Shown here one piece after another: positions 59,102 through 64,000 of a stretch of DNA of 64,000 bases (the stretch's first letter is position 1; each line of letters starts with the position of its first letter). This DNA comes from an uncultured Gammaproteobacteria bacterium (lineage in GTDB: Bacteria; Pseudomonadota; Gammaproteobacteria; HK1): contig OY282378.1 of the NCBI GenBank assembly GCA_958295835.1, positions 3,187,694 through 3,251,693 on the forward strand, read 5' to 3'. The notes beneath the pieces are model-generated. The model had not been told where the DNA came from, made no database searches, and saw only the letters and a program-made list of their open reading frames with translations. The position numbers were made by a program, and so were the translations under genes.

Positions 59102-60601
59102 CTATTCCGTATTCCGGTTCCCTGCCGCCCGCGCTCCGGCGGACCGGCCCGCGATCCGCCCGAACACCGCGCCGGACGTGAGGCCCGTGCCTCCCGGATA
59201 GTTGAAGTAGAACAGTCCGCCGACCAGCTCCCCGGCCCCGTACAGCCCCGGGATCGGCCGCTCTCCCGTATCCAGGACCCGGCCCCGGGCGTCCACCCGC
59301 AGCCCGCCGAAGGTGAACGTGATGCCGCAGGTGACGGCATATGCCTCGAAGGGCGGCGTGTCGAGCAGGTTCGCCCAGTTCGACTTCGGCACCTCCAGCC
59401 CCTCGGTACGGCGCCCGTCCTTCACCGCAGGGTCGAAGGCGACATCGGTGCGCACCGAGGCGTTGTATGCCCGGACGGTGCGGAGAAATCCCTCCGGATC
59501 GACATCATCGAGCTTGCCGGCCAGCGCCTCCAGCGAGCCGGCGCCCACCTTCGTGACCTCGCGGATCCGGTACTCGTCGCGCAGCAGGTGGGTCACCTTT
59601 CCGTCGAACACCTGCCATGCGAACTGCCCCGGCTGCTCCAGCACCGCGCGGCCGTACTTCGCGTAGGTGTAGTTGCGGAAATCCGCGCCCTCGTCGACGA
59701 AACGCTCGCCGTTCGCGTTCACGAGGATGCCGAAGGGATAGCTGTGCTTCTGGAAGCCGTCGCCGACCGAGAGGTCCCCGAACTCCGGGGCGTTCCGATC
59801 CCACCCCACGGAATGGCATCCCGACCAGTTCCCGTAAGGCATCGCACCGGCTTCGAGCGCCATGCGGATCCCGTCGCCGGCGTTGAACCGCGTGCCCCGC
59901 ACCCTCGCGAGATCCCAGCCGGGGCCGAGGTAGCGGGTGCGCCACTCGGCGTTCGACTCGAAGCCGCCGCAGGCGAGCACCACGGCACGCCCGCGCACCG
60001 TGAACGCACCGTCCGCGCCTCGCACCACGACGCCCCGTACCGCGCCGCCCTCTTCGATGAGCGACACCGCGCGCGATTCGTAGAGGATCTCGATGCCTTC
60101 GCGTTCGCAGCACTTCCGCAGATTCTCGACGAGCCCGGGACCGCCGCCCCAGGTCTCCACCGCGAGTCCGCCCCAGAACCGGAAGCGCCCGTCGATCCTG
60201 AACGCCTGGCGGCCGTAGGAGGGCTGGAAGCGGACCCCCTTGCTCCGCATCCAGATCATGGTGTCGAGGCTGTTCTCGACGACGGTCTCGACCAGGTCCG
60301 GATGGCAGCGGAAGCGGGTGACGCGCGCCATGTCGTCGTAGTACTGCTCGCGCGTGTACCGCCCGAAATCGGTGTTCTCGATCTCCCGTGCGGAGAGGTC
60401 CATCAACCTGACGAGATCCTCGACACCGTCGAACACCACCCGCATCGCGCCCGCGGTGTAGCGGCTGTTCCCTCCGCTCTCGGCCTCGGGCGCCGCCTCC
60501 GCCATCAGCACGTCCGCGCCCTGCTCCCTGGCGGCCAGCGCGGCGCACATGGCAGCGTTACCGGCCCCGACCACGACTACGTCGCTCTCGCGATCCGTCA
60601 T
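59102..60601 (-). CDS. FAD-dependent dehydrogenase, tricarballylate dehydrogenase (TcuA)-like
   Basis: A 499-residue flavoprotein of the succinate dehydrogenase/fumarate reductase family. The N-terminal dinucleotide motif is VVVGAGNAAMCAALAAREQG, followed by SGGNSRYTAGAMRV. The C-terminal FAD-binding part reads YAVTCGITFTFGGLRVDARG and GLYGAGELVGGLFYFNYPGGTGL. The closest described type is tricarballylate dehydrogenase TcuA, but the true substrate here may be another di- or tricarboxylate. It is 76 bp from the ThDP enzyme gene and probably in the same operon. Confidence 0.88.
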   Translation of the reverse strand: MTDRESDVVVVGAGNAAMCAALAAREQGADVLMAEAAPEAESGGNSRYTAGAMRVVFDGVEDLVRLMDLSAREIENTDFGRYTREQYYDDMARVTRFRCHPDLVETVVENSLDTMIWMRSKGVRFQPSYGRQAFRIDGRFRFWGGLAVETWGGGPGLVENLRKCCEREGIEILYESRAVSLIEEGGAVRGVVVRGADGAFTVRGRAVVLACGGFESNAEWRTRYLGPGWDLARVRGTRFNAGDGIRMALEAGAMPYGNWSGCHSVGWDRNAPEFGDLSVGDGFQKHSYPFGILVNANGERFVDEGADFRNYTYAKYGRAVLEQPGQFAWQVFDGKVTHLLRDEYRIREVTKVGAGSLEALAGKLDDVDPEGFLRTVRAYNASVRTDVAFDPAVKDGRRTEGLEVPKSNWANLLDTPPFEAYAVTCGITFTFGGLRVDARGRVLDTGERPIPGLYGAGELVGGLFYFNYPGGTGLTSGAVFGRIAGRSAGARAAGNRNTE

Positions 60602-60677
60602 CTCTCCGGCTCTCCTCCTCGCCTGGCCGCCGGGGGGGGCTACCGGAGACGGCGACCACTCGGGCCGTCGAGCGGCG

Positions 60678-62363
60678 CTACCGCCCCTCGTTTCCGAACC
60701 CGTCGTCCACCACCACGTCGAGCAGCGTCGGCCCGTCGCGGCGGGTCGATTCGGCGATGGCGGGTCCGACGTCGTCGGGGTCGGTGATCCGCATCGCGGG
60801 GACGCCCATCGCGCGGGCGAGGCCGGTGAAGTCGATCGGCGGGTCCTTGAACTCCATGCCGGTGTAGCGCTCGACGCCGTGGAACGACTTCAGCCGCTCC
60901 TTGATGATGCGGTAGCCGCCGTTGTCGGCGATGACGTAGGTGATCGGGAGCTTGGCGTTCGCGGCGGTCCACAGGGCCTGGATGCTGTACATCGCGCTGC
61001 CGTCACCGACGACGGCGACCACCGGGCGATCCGGTAGCGCGAGCTGTACGCCTACCGCCCCGGGCATCGCGAAGCCGATGCCGCCGCTGCCGAGGCCGAA
61101 GAACGCCCTGGCGTCGCGGAACGGGAAGAGCCCCGGCAGGGCGCGGGCGCTCAGGATCCCTTCCTCGACGATGACCGCGTCCTGCGGCAGGGCGTCGACG
61201 ATGCGCAGCATCGCCAGATCCGGGGGCATCGACGCGGCGCCGGAGCCCGCGAGGGCGCGAGCGCGGACGGCTTCACGCTTCGCCGACCAGTTCGACGCGC
61301 CGAGCGCCGCGATCGCGGCCGCCGCCTTCTCCGCACCCCTGGCTCCGCGCTTGCGCTCGATCCGGGGGGCAAGCGCGGCCAGGGTCTCCTTCACGTCGGC
61401 GCGGAGCGCGATCTCCGCCGCGTAGTTCTTCCCCATCTCCCAGTCACGGAGCCCGATCTGGACCACCGCCATGCCGCCGGGCATCGGGTCGGTTTCGCCG
61501 TAGACGGACATGCGCAGCACGTCGGAGCCGATGCAGAACATCATGTCGTATGGCGAGAGGGTGTCGCGGACGTCTCGCTGATCGCGGGTGAGGGCGCCCA
61601 TGAAGGCCGAGTGCTCGGAGAGGAAGTGGGCGCCGTCGCATACCGTCTGCTGGTAGACCGGCGCACCGAGCAGCTCGGCGATCGCCGCGGCTTCTCCGAA
61701 CGCGCCGGAGGTCGCGATCTCGTGGCCGGCCACGATCACCGGACGTTGCGCCGAAAGCAGCCGGTCCGCGAGGCCATCGAGCGCCGCATCGCCCGGGCGG
61801 CCCGCGGTGTCGACCCGCGTGGGCGCGCCGAGCTCCAGCGCATCCTGCTCGTTCAGGACGTCGCCGGGCAGGGAGATGAACACCGGCCCGGTGGGCGGGG
61901 TCGTCGCGATCTTCGCCGCGCGACGCACGATGCGCGGCAGGTCCTGGAGCCGGGTGACCTCCACCGCCCACTTGACGAGCGGCTGCGCGATCGGCACCAA
62001 CGGGGCGTAGAGCATCGGCTCGGTGAGCCCATGCCCCTGCTCCTGCTGCCCCGCGGTCACGATGACCGGGGAGCCCATCCACTTCGCGTTGTAGAGCGAG
62101 CCCATCGCATTTCCGAGGCCGGGCGCGACGTGGACGTTGCACGCGCCGAGGCTGCCGGAGGCGCGCGAGTAGCCGTCCGCCATCGCCACCACCAGCGCCT
62201 CCTGCAACGCCATGACGTAGGTGATCGCCGGCCGGTCGGGCAGGGCGGCCATGATCGGGAGCTCGGTGGTGCCGGGGTTCCCGAAGAGATGCGTCACGCC
62301 CTCGCTTTCGAGCAGCGCGAGGAACGCTTCGCGGCCGAAGATGGTGTTCACGGGGTCAGGCAT
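60678..62363 (-). CDS. Thiamine diphosphate-dependent enzyme (benzoylformate decarboxylase / acetolactate synthase-like)
   Basis: A 561-residue three-domain ThDP enzyme. The catalytic Glu is at residue 55 (ALQEALVVAMADGYSR). The cofactor-binding motif GDGSAMYSIQALWTAAN with IADN about 25 residues on is intact in the C-terminal domain. FGNPGTTELP and NVHVAPGLGNAMG at the start resemble benzoylformate decarboxylase. A 2-oxo acid decarboxylase or ligase role is likely; the exact substrate is unknown. Confidence 0.88.
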   Translation of the reverse strand: MPDPVNTIFGREAFLALLESEGVTHLFGNPGTTELPIMAALPDRPAITYVMALQEALVVAMADGYSRASGSLGACNVHVAPGLGNAMGSLYNAKWMGSPVIVTAGQQEQGHGLTEPMLYAPLVPIAQPLVKWAVEVTRLQDLPRIVRRAAKIATTPPTGPVFISLPGDVLNEQDALELGAPTRVDTAGRPGDAALDGLADRLLSAQRPVIVAGHEIATSGAFGEAAAIAELLGAPVYQQTVCDGAHFLSEHSAFMGALTRDQRDVRDTLSPYDMMFCIGSDVLRMSVYGETDPMPGGMAVVQIGLRDWEMGKNYAAEIALRADVKETLAALAPRIERKRGARGAEKAAAAIAALGASNWSAKREAVRARALAGSGAASMPPDLAMLRIVDALPQDAVIVEEGILSARALPGLFPFRDARAFFGLGSGGIGFAMPGAVGVQLALPDRPVVAVVGDGSAMYSIQALWTAANAKLPITYVIADNGGYRIIKERLKSFHGVERYTGMEFKDPPIDFTGLARAMGVPAMRITDPDDVGPAIAESTRRDGPTLLDVVVDDGFGNEGR

Positions 62364-62432
62364 GATGCGTGATGCTCCGTTCCGGAGGACTCACCGCAAC
62401 CGTGGGCGGGGCGCGTTGCGGTCCGCGCGCAT

Positions 62433-63560
62433 TCACGAGCGGCCGATGGTCCGGTCGAGCACCCAGTTCGCGAACGAATGCACCACCGGTTCGTGCACCG
62501 AGAGCCGTCCGGAGGCCGCCGCCGGCGATTCGAGGCCGGCCTGCTGGCGCTCCGAGATCGCGTTGTCCTCGGGAATGGACTTGTCCCAGCGCCGGTAGTA
62601 CTTGCCGACGTGCTCGCCGAAATCGGAACGGGCCACCGTCGATGCCGGGAAGCACGAGCCCTGGATCACGCGGCACCTGCGCGGGCCGTCCGGGATCGTC
62701 TGTAGCCACCACATGCAGTCTTTCGTGGTGCCGAAGAACGTCGTCGGGTAGAGGACGGTGAACGAGTCTCCCGACGCGGGCCGGCCTTCCAGCCCTTCGA
62801 CGTGCGGGAACGGGGTGGTGTCCCCGGGGAGGACGGCCATGGTGTCCTCGCTCTCCATGTGGATGGAGTCCCATTCGCCGACGGTCTCGATCAGGTCCGT
62901 CTCCTGCAGGCCGATCGAGCTCCTGTGCACGGTCGGGGTGTGGTAGTCCTCCATCGCGTTCTCGATGTAGAGCTTCCAGTTGCAGTCGAGGTCGTAGTGC
63001 CTGCGGCGCACCAGCTCGAAGGTCTCGAACCGGTACGAGCCGAACTGCTCCGGCAGATCGCCGAGCCACGTCCCGAGGTCGGGGCTTTCGTCGGAGAAGC
63101 ACACGAAGATGAACCCGGCCCAGATGCCGAGCCGGATCGGGGCGAGGCCGTGGTCCGCCTTCTCGAACCCGCGCGTCTTCTCCATGCCGCGGCAGCCGGA
63201 CAACGACCCGTCGAACCGGTAGGTCCAGGCGTGGTAGGGACAGATGATGGCGCGGCAATGCCCGGAATCGTCGAGCAGCCGGGTGCCGCGATGGCGGCAG
63301 GTGTTGGCCAGGGCCCGGACCTCGCCGTCCGCACCGCGCACCACGATCGCGGACCGGCCGCAGAGATCGAACACCCGATAGTCGCCCGGATTCGGGATCT
63401 CGTCGACCCGCCCGACGAGGTTCCAGCTCCTGGTGAGGATCGCGTCGACCTCGCGCCGGTAGAACGCATCGGAGGTGTAGCACCACGGCGGCAGCGACAC
63501 CGCATCGAGCAGCGGGCGCCGGACGCCTTCGTAACGGATCGGGTCGAAGATGTCGGTCAT
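62433..63560 (-). CDS. Rieske non-heme iron oxygenase, large subunit
   Basis: A 375-residue ring-hydroxylating oxygenase alpha subunit. The Rieske [2Fe-2S] ligands are Cys88/His90 (CRHRGTRLL) and Cys107/His110 (CPYHAWTY). The mononuclear iron site is in EDYHTPTVH (His207 and His212). Related enzymes hydroxylate or demethylate aromatic acids and quaternary amines. No reductase or ferredoxin partner is adjacent. ATG 63560 fits the family; a longer frame upstream is shadow. Confidence 0.92.
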   Translation of the reverse strand: MTDIFDPIRYEGVRRPLLDAVSLPPWCYTSDAFYRREVDAILTRSWNLVGRVDEIPNPGDYRVFDLCGRSAIVVRGADGEVRALANTCRHRGTRLLDDSGHCRAIICPYHAWTYRFDGSLSGCRGMEKTRGFEKADHGLAPIRLGIWAGFIFVCFSDESPDLGTWLGDLPEQFGSYRFETFELVRRRHYDLDCNWKLYIENAMEDYHTPTVHRSSIGLQETDLIETVGEWDSIHMESEDTMAVLPGDTTPFPHVEGLEGRPASGDSFTVLYPTTFFGTTKDCMWWLQTIPDGPRRCRVIQGSCFPASTVARSDFGEHVGKYYRRWDKSIPEDNAISERQQAGLESPAAASGRLSVHEPVVHSFANWVLDRTIGRS

Positions 63561-63822
63561 CGGTCCGGAAACCTCCCTCGGGGACGCGCGGGCATCGTGC
63601 AAAAGGGATGCGGACAGGTCAAGGAAACGTTCGCTCCGGCGGCGGTTCCGCTCATCGCAGGGCACGGGCGCGGTTTGCCGCCGCCGCGCGCGTAGCCGCC
63701 ATCTGCCGTGGCGTAGTACCTTACCCACCGGATGTCCGGTGAACGCATGAGGGATTGCCGCATCCGTCCCCCGCCCGTCTCTCGGGTGGGCGAAGAGCGG
63801 CTTGTCCAGGGAGAGGGCCATC

Positions 63823-64000
63823 ATGATCGACTTGACACTTGCCGGCGGCGAGGTCTTCGACGGATCGGGCGGTGGAGCATTCAGGGCCGACGTCGGCATC
63901 CGCGACGGACGGATCGCGTGCATCGGCGATCTGTCGGGGCAGGAATCGGCGGAGCGCATCGAATTGAACGGGCTTGCCGTGTGCCCCGGTTTCATCGACC
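63823..64000 (+). CDS. Amidohydrolase family protein (D-aminoacylase-like), 5-prime part
   Basis: The first 59 codons run off the right edge: MIDLTLAGGEVFDGSGGGAF, then DVGIRDGRIACIGDL and VCPGFID. This is the N-terminal beta-sandwich of amidohydrolases, with the start of the metal-binding barrel just beyond (the HxH motif would follow PGFID). D-aminoacylases, dihydroorotases and hydantoinases share this start. It is divergent from the Rieske gene, with 262 bp between. Confidence 0.82.
   Translation, partial: MIDLTLAGGEVFDGSGGGAFRADVGIRDGRIACIGDLSGQESAERIELNGLAVCPGFID

Overview
The window is high-GC bacterial chromosome (about two thirds G+C by eye, not computed) with densely packed, mostly minus-strand genes. 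Release factor 3, ArfB, a cold-shock protein, TAXI/HyuAB catabolic genes and palindromic repeats with the core ATTCCCGC-GAAA-GCGGGAAT point to a proteobacterium, most likely gammaproteobacterial. No rRNA or tRNA gene was recognised, so the lineage is an inference.

Region 1 (1-15.8 kb) is a defence island. A complete type I-E CRISPR-Cas locus (cas3-cse1-cse2-cas7-cas5-cas6e-cas1-cas2, an AT-rich leader, then an array of 45 repeats and 44 spacers with an exact 61-bp period) lies on the minus strand. A DUF4258 toxin-like gene and its small partner sit just upstream of cas3. The island separates two pieces of what looks like one Eco57I-type DNA methyltransferase gene: an 89-residue N-terminal piece at 15.5-15.8 kb, and a piece of at least 1047 codons at 1-3141. 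The ATG of the large piece lies inside the last CRISPR repeat.

Region 2 (16-20.3 kb) holds arfB, an NnrU-family membrane protein and a four-gene polar amino-acid ABC importer.

Region 3 (20.4-39.1 kb) is an oxygen-independent cobalamin locus: cbiA, cbiD, cobK, cobM, a cbiG-cobJ fusion, cobI, cobL, cobH, cbiX, cbiB, cobQ, cobO and the cobalt transporter genes cbtAB, with a cobalamin riboswitch ahead of cbtB. It is interrupted at 23.7-28.3 kb by a decayed cassette containing FkbM methyltransferase and glycosyltransferase remnants around an intact-looking AAA-ATPase/nuclease gene. Uroporphyrinogen methylation and the nucleotide-loop genes (cobU/S/T) are not in the window.

Region 4 (39.2-48.9 kb) is mixed. 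It has a MaoC hydratase / acyl-CoA dehydrogenase / class III CoA-transferase set, a hendecad-repeat membrane protein, a patch of gene debris (AAA-nuclease tail, serpin tail, IS3 transposase remnant) around an Rpn nuclease and a secreted protein of lower GC, and an overlapping GcvT-like/desaturase pair.

Region 5 (49-52.7 kb) is housekeeping: argH, prfC with an in-frame 18-bp tandem repeat, and a cold-shock gene.

Region 6 (52.8-64 kb) is a probable catabolic cluster: a TAXI solute-binding protein, hydantoinase/oxoprolinase subunits HyuA and HyuB, an FAD dehydrogenase, a ThDP enzyme, a Rieske oxygenase and the start of a divergent amidohydrolase gene, with an ISL3-type transposase remnant inside the cluster.
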